Below are positions 20,047 to 29,359 of a stretch of 64,000 nt of DNA, in pieces. Location of the stretch: the NCBI GenBank assembly GCA_964475415.1, contig CAYYWZ010000001.1, positions 124,001 through 188,000 of the forward strand. The letters are read 5' to 3'. Numbering within the stretch: the first letter of the stretch is position 1; each line of letters starts with the position of its first letter. The position numbers and the translations under genes were made by a program. The notes below the pieces were generated by a model that had not been told where the DNA came from, searched no databases, and was given only the letters and a program-made list of their open reading frames with translations. The stretch comes from CALCMJ01 sp964475415 (lineage in GTDB: Bacteria > Bacteroidota > Bacteroidia > Chitinophagales > Saprospiraceae).

Positions 20047-20430
20047 TTGAAAAATAACAGAAAATATAAAAAACACTTCAGAGCGGATAAGCTCATTAGT
20101 TTTGTAAAGTCTAGACTTAATGAGTTAGGGGTAAAACTTGTATATAGTAGCTTATTACTTTACTTTGCCTTCTCCCAAAAAGATACTTCTAGGTGGGCTA
20201 AGAATATTATTATAGGAGCACTCGGGTACCTTTTGTCTCCAATAGATGCTATACCAGACCTGACACCCTTTCTTGGATTTACAGATGATCTAGGTGTCGT
20301 GCTTTTTGGCCTAGTAGGTATAGCTTGTTATATCACTGATGAGGTTAGGGATAATGCTAAGAGAAAAATATCGCAGTGGTTTTCTGATGTAAATCCTGAA
20401 ATTATGGCTGAGGTAGATATCTTATTATAA
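20047..20430 (+). CDS. DUF1232 (YkvA-like) membrane protein
   Basis: Small protein of the YkvA/DUF1232 family, function unknown. The signature GALGYLLSPIDAIPDLTPFLGFTDD lies near residues 55-80 (quoted in part: SPIDAIPDLTPFLG), between two hydrophobic segments. The reading frame has no early ATG, and an in-frame stop lies 9 bp upstream of the TTG at 20047. TTG is therefore the best start, although a missing upstream ATG through sequence variation cannot be ruled out. It is convergent with the sensor kinase gene, ending 20 bp from it. Confidence 0.75.
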   Translation: MKNNRKYKKHFRADKLISFVKSRLNELGVKLVYSSLLLYFAFSQKDTSRWAKNIIIGALGYLLSPIDAIPDLTPFLGFTDDLGVVLFGLVGIACYITDEVRDNAKRKISQWFSDVNPEIMAEVDILL

Positions 20431-20450
20431 TGCCCTGTTTAGTTGTAGTT

Positions 20451-23400
20451 CTAATACAATTCCTTGATATTAATTATAACTCTAGTACCTATGGGCTGAG
20501 TTTTTTTCATTAAGTCCTCAGTAAGCATTTGTACCTCCATAGCCTCAGATTTATTGATGGTGTCTATTCTCTCTTTTACTATCTGCATTCCTCTAGAAGC
20601 GTGAATTTTATTTCTTAGTTCTTGTGCTTTCTTCCTACCCACACCATTGTCCTCTATCGTTATAACTATATTTTCTTCAGATTCTTCTACTAGCTTTATA
20701 TGGAGTGACCCATGTCTATCTGTAAGATTATAGATTCCATGATTAATAGCATTTTCTATAATAGGCTGAATAATCATCGGAGGAATTTTCATTTCTTGAT
20801 CTACCATCGGATCTATATCCATTGTATAGTCAAACATCCCTTCGAACCTAAGTTGTTCTAATCCTATGTAAAGCTCTAACATCTTCAACTCCTCTCTTAC
20901 ACTAACAAGTTTTTGCTTAGAAGATTCTAGTATCTTTCTCATCAACTTAGCAAAGTCAGATAAGTACTCGTCTGCTTTGTCAGCATTGTGAGTCTGTATG
21001 AAGTACTGAATAGATCCAAGTGCATTAAAAATAAAATGTGGATTCATCTGAGCTTGCAAAGATGCAAGCTGGAGTTCTGCAATCTTTTTATTCGTTTCCG
21101 TTTTCTCTTGCTCTTTCTTTTTATTCGCCTCTATTACACTCTTACTTATAAAATATACTAGACCTAATAAAACAGCTGTGATAATAAAAAAATAGTATAG
21201 ACCACGTCTATCTGAATTTACCTTTACTCTGATAACTTGATCTAAACTCTTATTATCAGTTTTGAGATAGATCTCATTTTCTCCAGTTTCAAAATCTGTC
21301 AGAACACTACTTCCTGAATAAGAAACACTTCTATAAAACGGGTCTCCTTTCTGACTTAAAGTTACTGAGGTAGATACAAACGGATAGGTGAAATAATCCG
21401 CTATAGAATAGGTCATTATAAGAGAGTCTACGGAATTGTAGAAAATGATAGGATCTTTATTAGCGATATTCCTTGATTCTCTTCCGTTATATAATTGAAT
21501 TTTGTTTATATGCGCTTTATAGCTTCTCTCCCAATTTAGAACTTTTTCTGGATCGATAATACAAAGTCCATTCAAGGTTCCAAATACAAGTTTACCATCC
21601 TTGTTTTTTGCTACAGCATGCGTATTAAACTCCTTATTAGGCAATCCCTCGAAAGCATAAATTTTCTTTAGCGAATTATAATTATTGTCCAATACATTTA
21701 GCCCATTGAATGTTCCTACCCATAATCTACCAGCATTATCTTCTATTGCAGCAACAGCCATATCTTCTGTAAGACCAGATTGGCTATTTATATTTCGCAG
21801 TACCCGCTGTGTTATCGGTTCGATAACATATATGCCTCCACCTCTGCTACAAGCAACTAGATGATCGTTGTAAGGCAAAAACATTGCAATCTTATCATGT
21901 AAAATATATCGATCTTTAGATTGATGTTTATCTATTTTAGTAATTGTATTATACTTATAACCCAAAACCTTTATCCCATCCATAGTAGACACCCAGATGG
22001 TTTTGTTTTTTCCATCTAAGAATACAGATAAGATTCTCTTGAGATCTTTTCTCTTGACAATTAGCTTGTTTTGTTCAAAATTATATTCTGCTAGAAATGC
22101 CTCTCCTGTACTAGATTCATATCCCGTCAACAACATTCTATCCTTCGATAAAAAATCAAAATCTCCCAACTTAAAATTCAATCTCCTAGAGGTCAGTTTT
22201 CCGCTCTCCTTGTTATACTTATATATATCACTGTATGGATTACTACTGTATCCTCGCGTGTAGAAACAGTCTGATTTCTTATCGTATTTCAAATTGGATA
22301 GTGCCTCAGATATAACTTTATTTTTAGTAGAAAACAATTCTTCAAATTGGTTCTTATTAGTATTATACTGGCTTATTTCACCTGATTCACTCTGGGCAAT
22401 GAGATGACCATCTGTATCTGCAGCTACTCCAATAATTATTTTTCCAAACTCACCATCCATTATACCAGGTTCTTGAAAAAAAATTTCTGATCCATCCCTC
22501 AGGAAGGAACATACCCTCATACCATTGTATCCTACGAGCATCATCTTATGAAAAACATTGTCTGAATAAATGTCATTAATAGCTGGATATTCTTTTATAC
22601 AAGAAGAATAATTTATTAAGTTTTCTTCTTTGTCTAATACGTATAACTTATTGAAATAGTTATTATCAAAGTAACTTGTCCTATCAGAATAAGCTGCAAT
22701 AATATTTCCTAGCTTGTCCTTTTTTAGTAAACCACATCCTTCTTTTTCGTTTGTAAATCTGTGAATTAAATTAAAGTTGCCTTGACTGAATTTGTAAACG
22801 CCATCAGGAGACCACAAGTATATATTTTCTTCTACTCTTATTATCCTACCCTTATAGACCTCAGAAATAGCTTTGTTATTGTTAAAAATACATACTTTGT
22901 GAAACTCATCCTGAGTAATACAATAGTTTCCTTGACCAATTATTTCCATTGGAAAATTAAATAGCTCTATATTTATACCCTTCCGTTTTTCCTCACTGAC
23001 TATAGCGTAGGTAGAATCTTGATAAGAGACAATATAATCTATTCCATCTTTTAAGTATCTTTTCTTATTAGAGGCAATAAATTCAACAATGTTTTTTTCT
23101 GTATTAAGAATATATTGATGCTCTGCGTTTTTTATATTCAGAACATATCGATTACTGCTCTTTTTTTCTACAGAAATAATATCAGATAATAATTCATTCT
23201 GCTCTGATAGTACCTGACTATTTACATCACTAAATTGATTCCCATCGAATTGCTGTATAGACTTCCTACTTATAACATAAAAAAGTCCTCTGTCATCTCT
23301 AATTACAAAGTTTACTATTCTAGCACTAAGTCCCTCTTCTTCTCCTATAGATTTGAGGTCCACTATAGTCTGAGAACTTGCCGACTGTAGAAAAACAGAT

Positions 23401-23474
23401 AGTAAAATTATGCCATAGGTAAGACCAAAGTATTGTAAATTACTGCTTAGAAGAGTATAGAAAACCTGTCCCAT
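20451..23474 (-). CDS. Sensor histidine kinase, LytS type with periplasmic propeller
   Basis: Transmembrane sensor that phosphorylates the LytTR regulator encoded just upstream. An N-terminal signal or anchor (about 15-35) is followed by a large periplasmic part (35-750) with propeller repeats such as RLWVGTFNGLNVLDNNY and LVFGTLNGLCIIDP. One membrane helix lies near 760-780, then a coiled coil. The His_kinase domain has His813 in QMNPHFIFNALGSIQYF. The ATPase domain (about 905-1003) has NAINHGIYN (N box) and IEDNGVGRKKA (G1). The length is about 1000 residues, normal for this Bacteroidota subfamily. It lies 8 bp after the regulator gene, so they form one operon. The signal is unknown. Confidence 0.93.
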   Translation of the reverse strand: MGQVFYTLLSSNLQYFGLTYGIILLSVFLQSASSQTIVDLKSIGEEEGLSARIVNFVIRDDRGLFYVISRKSIQQFDGNQFSDVNSQVLSEQNELLSDIISVEKKSSNRYVLNIKNAEHQYILNTEKNIVEFIASNKKRYLKDGIDYIVSYQDSTYAIVSEEKRKGINIELFNFPMEIIGQGNYCITQDEFHKVCIFNNNKAISEVYKGRIIRVEENIYLWSPDGVYKFSQGNFNLIHRFTNEKEGCGLLKKDKLGNIIAAYSDRTSYFDNNYFNKLYVLDKEENLINYSSCIKEYPAINDIYSDNVFHKMMLVGYNGMRVCSFLRDGSEIFFQEPGIMDGEFGKIIIGVAADTDGHLIAQSESGEISQYNTNKNQFEELFSTKNKVISEALSNLKYDKKSDCFYTRGYSSNPYSDIYKYNKESGKLTSRRLNFKLGDFDFLSKDRMLLTGYESSTGEAFLAEYNFEQNKLIVKRKDLKRILSVFLDGKNKTIWVSTMDGIKVLGYKYNTITKIDKHQSKDRYILHDKIAMFLPYNDHLVACSRGGGIYVIEPITQRVLRNINSQSGLTEDMAVAAIEDNAGRLWVGTFNGLNVLDNNYNSLKKIYAFEGLPNKEFNTHAVAKNKDGKLVFGTLNGLCIIDPEKVLNWERSYKAHINKIQLYNGRESRNIANKDPIIFYNSVDSLIMTYSIADYFTYPFVSTSVTLSQKGDPFYRSVSYSGSSVLTDFETGENEIYLKTDNKSLDQVIRVKVNSDRRGLYYFFIITAVLLGLVYFISKSVIEANKKKEQEKTETNKKIAELQLASLQAQMNPHFIFNALGSIQYFIQTHNADKADEYLSDFAKLMRKILESSKQKLVSVREELKMLELYIGLEQLRFEGMFDYTMDIDPMVDQEMKIPPMIIQPIIENAINHGIYNLTDRHGSLHIKLVEESEENIVITIEDNGVGRKKAQELRNKIHASRGMQIVKERIDTINKSEAMEVQMLTEDLMKKTQPIGTRVIINIKELY

Positions 23475-23482
23475 AGAAAACT

Positions 23483-24235
23483 TTACAACTTTAGTGTTTT
23501 TAAAATATGTTCTGTAAATTCTTCCTTTCTTCTTCTTGCCAAAGGCACTTCTGAGTTGTCTATCATAATTAAACTTCCCTCCTTTATATATTTTTTGATG
23601 TAGCGCTTGTTCACTATATGAGACTTGTGCGTACTATAAAAATCATAGGGTTTAAACATATCTTTAAACACTCCGATATTATAAGAACTCACAATTACAT
23701 TCTGGTCCTTAAGATGAATCTTAGTATACTTGTTCCAACCCTCACATCTTATAATTTCTGAAATTGTGACAAAATCAATAGAACTAGAACCAGGAATTGC
23801 GACTTTAGCTGACTGATTTCCTAGGTTATTGATATTATGTTTTAGAACATCATATTTCTCGATCTTTTCTCGATCTTTTATTCTTATCACTGCCTTGTTT
23901 ACAGCTGCGATAAGGTCTTCATTTTTTATAGGTTTAAGCACATAATCTACAGCACTTACCTTCAGTGCATCGAGTGCATACTCATTATAACCTGTAGCAA
24001 AAATAATTTCAAAATTTATTTTTTGGAATCTGTTAAGCAATTCGAAGCCAGTTTCTCCAGGCATATTGATGTCTAGAAATATTAACTGTGGTTCATGTAA
24101 TTTTATCTTATTATAAGCATCTTCAGCATTATGAGCTAGATCTAGAATATCTATCTCAGGGCAACATTGTTCCAGTTTGATCCTGAGGACTTCTCTTAAT
24201 TTAGCTTCATCATCTATAATTATAGTTTTAATCAT
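23483..24235 (-). CDS. LytTR-type response regulator
   Basis: Response regulator with an N-terminal receiver (1-120) and a C-terminal LytTR DNA-binding domain (about 145-245). The phosphoacceptor is Asp55 in LIFLDINMPGETGFELL, with acidic Asp8-Asp9 and the conserved Lys of VLKPIKNEDL. LytTR features include the ...YTKIHLKDQNVIVSSYNIGV core and the FYSTHKSHIVNKRYIKKY segment. It is the first gene of a two-gene operon with the downstream sensor kinase. Its own upstream region holds a 21-bp-spaced direct repeat of the kind LytTR dimers bind, suggesting autoregulation. Confidence 0.94.
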   Translation of the reverse strand: MIKTIIIDDEAKLREVLRIKLEQCCPEIDILDLAHNAEDAYNKIKLHEPQLIFLDINMPGETGFELLNRFQKINFEIIFATGYNEYALDALKVSAVDYVLKPIKNEDLIAAVNKAVIRIKDREKIEKYDVLKHNINNLGNQSAKVAIPGSSSIDFVTISEIIRCEGWNKYTKIHLKDQNVIVSSYNIGVFKDMFKPYDFYSTHKSHIVNKRYIKKYIKEGSLIMIDNSEVPLARRRKEEFTEHILKTLKL

Positions 24236-24370
24236 AATTTTCTTACTAATCCAATATAGTTATTTAGTAGATCATATAAACATATTACAGAGCAAAGGTT
24301 GAGTTCATCCGATTATCGGTCAAACATTATGTTTAAGTGGTCTTTACAGTATAGTTATCTCCTAGATGTT

Positions 24371-24407
24371 TACCGTTCCTCTTATCAACTCTACCGTTAC
24401 TCTTATT
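24371..24407 (+). promoter_or_regulatory. Putative LytTR operator (direct repeat, 21-bp period)
   Basis: TACCGTTCCTCTTATC at 24371 and TACCGTTACTCTTATT at 24392 are near-identical 16-mers spaced exactly 21 bp (two helical turns). Known LytTR regulators bind paired imperfect direct repeats with a GTT core at this spacing. The pair is about 140-170 bp upstream of the LytTR regulator gene. Assignment is by pattern only. Confidence 0.5.
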
Positions 24408-24837
24408 ATCTGTTTTCTGAGTTTATTAAGCTTTATATTTGTAGTAAGTTCAGCTAGAACTTAGTAACCCCAAAAGAAACAAGCTTATCTAAAGGGATAA
24501 GAGATAACTATTGATTTAGAAACTTTAAGTAAATATGTAGACTTGTTATAGACAATTTTTACTTAACAAGGAGATAGAACTATCTAGTGACATCTACTTG
24601 CTAAAATAAAAGTATGTTAGAATGTAGATGCCCGACACAAAGTTATTTAGAAGAGGAGTAATATTAATAATTTTGTTGTCAACTAATATCCATAATATTC
24701 CTACTCTATAGTTCTAAAGTACTCTGTCTTGTTTAGATTACACACTTTGATTGCTAGTCTAACACCCCAAGTTATTATGTAGGTTGTCTGTCAAAGGGTA
24801 AAAGTGATTACGCAAGAAAATCTATTTATTAGAGATT

Positions 24838-24897
24838 ATCAGGAAATGACTAAAAGCATGTTTTGCATAACCCCAAAATAAGCTTTCATTTCCTGAT
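24838..24897. repeat. Long inverted repeat / hairpin
   Basis: ATCAGGAAATGA (24838-24849) and TCATTTCCTGAT (24886-24897) are a perfect 12-bp inverted repeat. Pairing extends inward through AAAGC/GCTTT after a small bulge. The loop is about 26 nt. No T-run follows, so it is not a typical terminator. It could be a structured RNA or a relic of a mobile element. Confidence 0.65.
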
Positions 24898-25124
24898 TCC
24901 TTGACAAGTCCTTCACGAAAAGAATTATTTCTTAAATAGTAATCACCACTAATCATAAAGCTATTTCCAGTTCTAATAATTCAGTCCAGTCTTCAGGAAT
25001 ATACTATCCTAATTAATAATGCAGTTTGTGATCATAATATTAGTCAGTATCCACTCTTAGGATTATATTTTCCATAGGTTGACAAAGAAGGCTTGACGTC
25101 ATAGCAGTTTGTTATGCTCTAGTT

Positions 25125-26438
25125 TTACTTATTCTTATCTTTTTCTTTTTCCACTCCCCAAATTTGCTTATACAATGCACCACGAAACTTATCATTCAAT
25201 TCATAACCTGGCTCACGTACTTCGTTATTTTGTGACATAATAATTCCAACAAAATTTCGCTTTGGGTCAGCCCAAAAGTAAGTACATTCATACCCGCCCC
25301 CTATCCAAAGTCCAGCTTCACCTTCTTTTTTTATTTTCATTGAATCACCGCTAATCCACAAATTGTAACCATTATATCCGTTAGGGTTATCTTTTTGGGT
25401 GTGAGGAGCATATATGTCCTCAACCGTTTCTCTTTCCAAAAATCTATAACCATTTAATTCGCCTCTCTTTAACAGCATCCTTATAAAATCTGCATAACCA
25501 TCTGCTGTGGCCACCATCCCCTCACCCCCTAAATATAACTGATGATCTAAATCATAATTAGGAACATCTAGACCAAAAATGTCTAACTCCCCTCTCTTAG
25601 CTTGGCGTAAAAAAGAATCTCTCCCTGTAAATCTAGGCAGCAGTTTTTCTTTGGCTGGAAGTCCGTATTGTAATCCTTTAATCTTCATTGGATCAGTTAC
25701 ACGCTCCTCTACTAGTTGCTTTAATTTTTTGCCCGTTGCTCTTTCAGCAACTAAACCTAAAACTGTTGTATTTGTACCATAAAAATAATCGGTACCTGAG
25801 TTTTGGATCAAAGGCATATAGGACATCTTATTAATTAAGTCATCAGAGTCTCTTGCTAATGGTAGATTTTGATCAGCGACTAAAGAATCTAAACAAGAAA
25901 AACCTGTGGTAGCATAGTAAAATCCTGCTTGATGATTAATAAGATGAAGAACAGTCATTACAGAATCATTAGTGGCATATTTTATTGGACAGGCACTCCC
26001 TTTCTCATTCCATCTATACGATGTTAGACTTCTCCCATCATTAGAAACTGCAACTTTAAGGTTTTCGAATTCAGGAATATATTTTGTAACAGGGTCATCT
26101 ATTTTCAATATACCCTCTTCGATTAAATCTAAAACAACAGAAATGGTTACTATCTTACTCATCGACCAAATTCGAATCCAAGTATCTCCATCGATTTTAG
26201 TATTGGGTAGTAAATCTTTATTTATTGAGCTATGTTCATAAATAACATTTCCATCCAAATCTTCCAGTCTCGCATAAACAAATGGATAGAAGTTTTCTTC
26301 AACATAGTAATCTAATACCTCATCCAATTTATCTGTATTTCCTATTTCCAAAGCTGAAATATTTTTCTTTTGTGAGCAAGAGGGAATAGCAATAATGAAA
26401 AATAGTAAATAAAATAAATGGTTGATTTTAATTCGCAT
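25125..26438 (-). CDS. Serine hydrolase of the beta-lactamase/esterase (class C-like) family
   Basis: Lipid-anchored hydrolase with the beta-lactamase/penicillin-binding fold, probably an esterase or peptidase rather than an antibiotic-resistance enzyme. I choose ATG 26438, which gives a compact lipoprotein signal (YLLFFIIAIPSCSQKK, Cys21). An ATG nine codons upstream is also open. The SxxK motif is Ser92-Met-Ser-Lys95, and a Tyr-containing DYFYGTNTTVLG takes the place of the YxN or YSN motif. A C-terminal GLWIGGGYECTYFW supplies the third, Gly-rich motif. At about 437 residues it matches EstB-like enzymes. It is 127 bp downstream of the MFS gene on the same strand and may share its transcript. 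Confidence 0.88.
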   Translation of the reverse strand: MRIKINHLFYLLFFIIAIPSCSQKKNISALEIGNTDKLDEVLDYYVEENFYPFVYARLEDLDGNVIYEHSSINKDLLPNTKIDGDTWIRIWSMSKIVTISVVLDLIEEGILKIDDPVTKYIPEFENLKVAVSNDGRSLTSYRWNEKGSACPIKYATNDSVMTVLHLINHQAGFYYATTGFSCLDSLVADQNLPLARDSDDLINKMSYMPLIQNSGTDYFYGTNTTVLGLVAERATGKKLKQLVEERVTDPMKIKGLQYGLPAKEKLLPRFTGRDSFLRQAKRGELDIFGLDVPNYDLDHQLYLGGEGMVATADGYADFIRMLLKRGELNGYRFLERETVEDIYAPHTQKDNPNGYNGYNLWISGDSMKIKKEGEAGLWIGGGYECTYFWADPKRNFVGIIMSQNNEVREPGYELNDKFRGALYKQIWGVEKEKDKNK

Positions 26439-26565
26439 TGTATTGATTTTAAAGTAAAAATTCATATTTATAAGAATAGAGACTTTCTGATTCTTTCTAC
26501 CGGACGAAAGAAATTAATCTAAAAAAATAACAAAACACAATTACTAGAATAAAGTTAATTATCAT

Positions 26566-27837
26566 TTATGGCATATTTTCTTGCTCCATTCCATATATCC
26601 GAGTATAAAACAAAGCAGCTATTCCGCCAACAACAGAAAAGACTGCAAGCATCACAAATACATGTTGGTGTCCAGTAATTCCGGGTGATCGCTCTAGCAA
26701 ATAACCTATCATAGGGCCTGCAAATATATCTGGCGTATAGCCTACTAGCGATATCAGACCAACAGCTGTACCTGTCAATACCAGAGGAATCTGCCCTTTT
26801 TCCATCACTGCGAAATATAAAGATCGTGCTGCATAGACTCCTGTTGCTACCACTACTATAGATAAGAAAAATAATAACGTTGCGGAATCAGATATTATTC
26901 CTAATCCAAAGAATACTGCTCCAGTAAATGAAATAGTAAAACTTATTACTAGCCATAATGTAGTCCTCGTTCGATCAGCTAATAAACCAAATGTTACACC
27001 TACAAGAGGTCTGATAAATAATAATAGCGTGCCTACCTTAGCCGATGCAACCTGATCGTATAACATAACTTCTTGAGCATATAAGGATAATATATCTGTC
27101 ACCTTATATCCAACATAGGCACATAAGATGATTATCATCAATAACCAGACAGATGGTAGGCGTAGTACTTCTGCTATCTGTGTCTTAGTGATCTTCTCCA
27201 AGACAATCTTCTTCTCTAGGCCCTTATCAATTTTTAAGAAAAACCAAATCAATAAGCCTACAAGAGCAACGATACCACTGGAAACCAAAACAACATATTT
27301 AAAAGCTTCTCTACTTTCAGCTTGGTTAGCTTCCGCTACTTCTGATGTTATAAACCATGAAAATATATAAACGCCCATCATACCAAAAAGAGCTCCCACT
27401 AATCCTCTCCCACCATCCAAAAACCCAAAAGCTTTTCCTTGGTTGTCTGTACCTCCCCAGACTCTCGTGGCCTTAATCATGGCAGCCCAAAATAAAAATA
27501 TGGTAGTAAATCCCCAATAGGCATATAGCGTCTTCAATACTGTATAACTAGGAAACGAAGCATAAACCAAACCTCCTAAGGCTGTCATCCATAAAGCTAC
27601 TGCTATCAATTTTCTAGGAGGAAAACGATCCGCTATAGGGCCGCCAAACAGATAGGATAATAAGGCAACTATCCCGTATAATGAATAACAATAACCGAGT
27701 TGTATATTATCTAAGCTGAACACTTCTAATACCGTAGGTCTAAAAACTCTAGCTAGAACAAACGGTAAGATAAAAACAGACTCCCCCGCTAAAATAAGTA
27801 GAAAGATAAATAGCCATGAAGTGTTTTTTTGTTGCAT
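26566..27837 (-). CDS. Major facilitator superfamily transporter
   Basis: Twelve-helix inner-membrane transporter of 423 residues. The MFS loop 2-3 signature appears as GGPIADRFPPRKLIA near residue 65, and a second-half version as FGLLADRTRTTLW near 285. Helix 4-5 contains GRGLVGALFGMMG. The central cytoplasmic loop (about 205-225) is short and basic. The sequence resembles the organophosphate/sugar-type and nitrate-type MFS branches, but the substrate cannot be read from it. It is the gene before the serine hydrolase on the same strand. The start at ATG 27837 is clear. Confidence 0.9.
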   Translation of the reverse strand: MQQKNTSWLFIFLLILAGESVFILPFVLARVFRPTVLEVFSLDNIQLGYCYSLYGIVALLSYLFGGPIADRFPPRKLIAVALWMTALGGLVYASFPSYTVLKTLYAYWGFTTIFLFWAAMIKATRVWGGTDNQGKAFGFLDGGRGLVGALFGMMGVYIFSWFITSEVAEANQAESREAFKYVVLVSSGIVALVGLLIWFFLKIDKGLEKKIVLEKITKTQIAEVLRLPSVWLLMIIILCAYVGYKVTDILSLYAQEVMLYDQVASAKVGTLLLFIRPLVGVTFGLLADRTRTTLWLVISFTISFTGAVFFGLGIISDSATLLFFLSIVVVATGVYAARSLYFAVMEKGQIPLVLTGTAVGLISLVGYTPDIFAGPMIGYLLERSPGITGHQHVFVMLAVFSVVGGIAALFYTRIYGMEQENMP

Positions 27838-28033
27838 TAGGCTTTATTTAAAGCAACATACAAAAAATTGAGGAATAGCTAATACGCATTAAGCTAATGA
27901 ACAGTACAGCAGTTGTGAGTTATAAAAACTCATTGGACATTAAGCAACCTTAAACTTATCATATGTAAAGAATAAATTCGTAATGCGGTATGGATGTAAT
28001 AGAAATCAATTTCAAAATGATAACATAAATTAT

Positions 28034-28082
28034 CCGCAGTGGGCTATTGATATTAGCTGGCTTCTACTAATAGCAACTGCGG
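28034..28082. repeat. Compound hairpin element
   Basis: CCGCAGT (28034-28040) pairs with ACTGCGG (28076-28082), and inside it GCTATT (28043-28048) pairs with AATAGC (28069-28074), across a small 2x1 internal loop. This leaves a 20-nt apical loop. The flanking GGGCTAT and ATCCGC words resemble those in the structured element upstream of the uvrA 3' end. Confidence 0.6.
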
Positions 28083-28107
28083 CGAGGCGTACTACACTTA
28101 ATACTAT

Positions 28108-28131
28108 TTGTAGTCCCCTGACTACAAATCA
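28108..28131. repeat. Palindromic dispersed repeat, intact copy
   Basis: ATTTGTAGTC-CCCT-GACTACAAAT is a perfect 10-bp stem with a 4-nt loop. One strand of it, TTTGTAGTCAGGGGA, is repeated exactly at 39870-39884, where the other arm has decayed. It looks like a REP-type intergenic palindrome. Confidence 0.65.
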
Positions 28132-28420
28132 ATATTATGAATAAATACTACATTTGTTTTTCAATTGCAATCTAGAGCTGCTAAAATCAGGCAATCTTAT
28201 ACTTATCTATATGAATCAGTTTTCTGGGGACTGCTGTAAGCAGCTGCGAATAAACGTATTATTTTACAACCCTAGTTCTATACTCCTACCACATAGCTAT
28301 ATCTACTTCCAAACGCTTTCTCGAAAAGTACATACGAATTCTTAATCTGCGCGCATTCCGTATCGAAAGACTGCATCTTTACATTGTAATTAATTTGAAA
28401 ATCTATTAAAAATTATAATC

Positions 28421-29173
28421 ATGAAAAAAGTAGCAATAATCTTACTAATCTCTTGTCTTGGAATTTCTCTCACAAGAGCAAACACAACGGAACCAATATC
28501 AAACATAGAAATAGGAAACGCGCTTAACGTTACTGCAGAGAGTGGACTCAAAATGAGAACAAGTCCTGGCCTAGACAGCAAAGTTATCACCGTAATACCT
28601 TTTGGTGAGGCAGTAGAAATACTTGCAGACTTTCTAGAGGAACCGAATACAGAAACGATAGAGTGGGTCGAAGGGACTTGGAGACTAGTATCTTATGACG
28701 AGTATGAAGGATATGTTTTTGATGGTTTTCTGACACACCTTCCTATTCCATATTATGAATTCGAGCAGAGTATAGAAGATCTAGATCTTACCTATCCACT
28801 ATTGTCATGGACTGATTATCACTACGATGTAATTGCCCAGCCTGACACAACGATAAGTAAAGAAAGAACAAAAGTGACACAGCAATATTCTGATGGTGTA
28901 GTACTGAAAAAATATGATAACAGATATTTATATAAAGTACAGGTAGAGCTGGAAAACACAAGAATGATGGATGCATACCAGTTGTTACAAAACATGCTGC
29001 TGGATGAGTCAGAAAAAATTACTTTCCGAAATAAGAGCTTGTTTATCCAAACAAAAAATATAGAGCTTGATAAGATCACTGTAGAAGTCGACAACCCTGT
29101 AGAGATAAGAAAAATAGGTGACAACAAAGTACGGATAACAGTCTTCACATTCAACGAAGGTTGCAGCTTGTAA
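28421..29173 (+). CDS. Secreted bacterial SH3-domain protein
   Basis: A 250-residue exported protein. Residues 1-20 form a signal peptide ending in TRA. Residues about 32-110 carry a bacterial SH3 (SH3b) domain: NVTAESGLKMRTSPGLDSKV (start), the VIPFGEAVEIL strand and WRLVSYDEYEGYVFDGFL. Such domains usually bind cell-wall peptides. The C-terminal half (about 120-250) is a charged, beta-rich region of unknown fold without catalytic motifs. The gene is isolated, flanked by a gene-free region upstream and a hairpin downstream. Confidence 0.85.
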   Translation: MKKVAIILLISCLGISLTRANTTEPISNIEIGNALNVTAESGLKMRTSPGLDSKVITVIPFGEAVEILADFLEEPNTETIEWVEGTWRLVSYDEYEGYVFDGFLTHLPIPYYEFEQSIEDLDLTYPLLSWTDYHYDVIAQPDTTISKERTKVTQQYSDGVVLKKYDNRYLYKVQVELENTRMMDAYQLLQNMLLDESEKITFRNKSLFIQTKNIELDKITVEVDNPVEIRKIGDNKVRITVFTFNEGCSL

Positions 29174-29271
29174 AAAACACATGGGTAGTATGATGTCGGC
29201 TCGATGGAGTCGGCGTCTTACAACAATAAATAAATTCTAGGTTTTCTGTTTTTGATTCACGAATTTTCCAC

Positions 29272-29305
29272 TCGGGGTTTCTTTCTAAGGAAGGAGGCCC
29301 CGAGA
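29272..29305. terminator. Hairpin terminator after the SH3-protein gene
   Basis: CTCGGGG (29272-29278) and CCCCGAG (29299-29305) pair perfectly, and the inner TTCTTTC/GGAAGGA adds G-U-containing pairs, giving an almost fully paired 34-nt hairpin. There is no long T-run after it, but it lies at the expected place between convergent genes. Confidence 0.6.
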
Positions 29306-29359
29306 CTATTTATACCATTTAAATATATATGACATTTTCTTTTTTAAATAGTTTAGTAA

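Larger units (their letters stand above)
24236..25124. other. Gene-poor interval of 889 bp
   Basis: No credible coding sequence on either strand. It holds the upstream region of the LytTR operon with the 21-bp direct repeat, a short hairpin CTTATC/GATAAG at 24484-24501, and a long hairpin at 24838-24897. The remainder is AT-rich with scattered stops in all frames, consistent with decayed DNA or a small untranslated RNA. Confidence 0.6.
27838..28420. other. Gene-free interval of 583 bp with two inverted repeats
   Basis: No coding sequence supported on either strand. It contains a compound hairpin at 28034-28082, a palindromic repeat at 28108-28131 that recurs in the 39.9 kb region, and a small CTGCT/AGCAG hairpin at 28231-28243. 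It separates the divergent MFS and SH3-protein genes and must hold their promoters, but no perfect TAnnTTTG element is visible. Confidence 0.6.
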
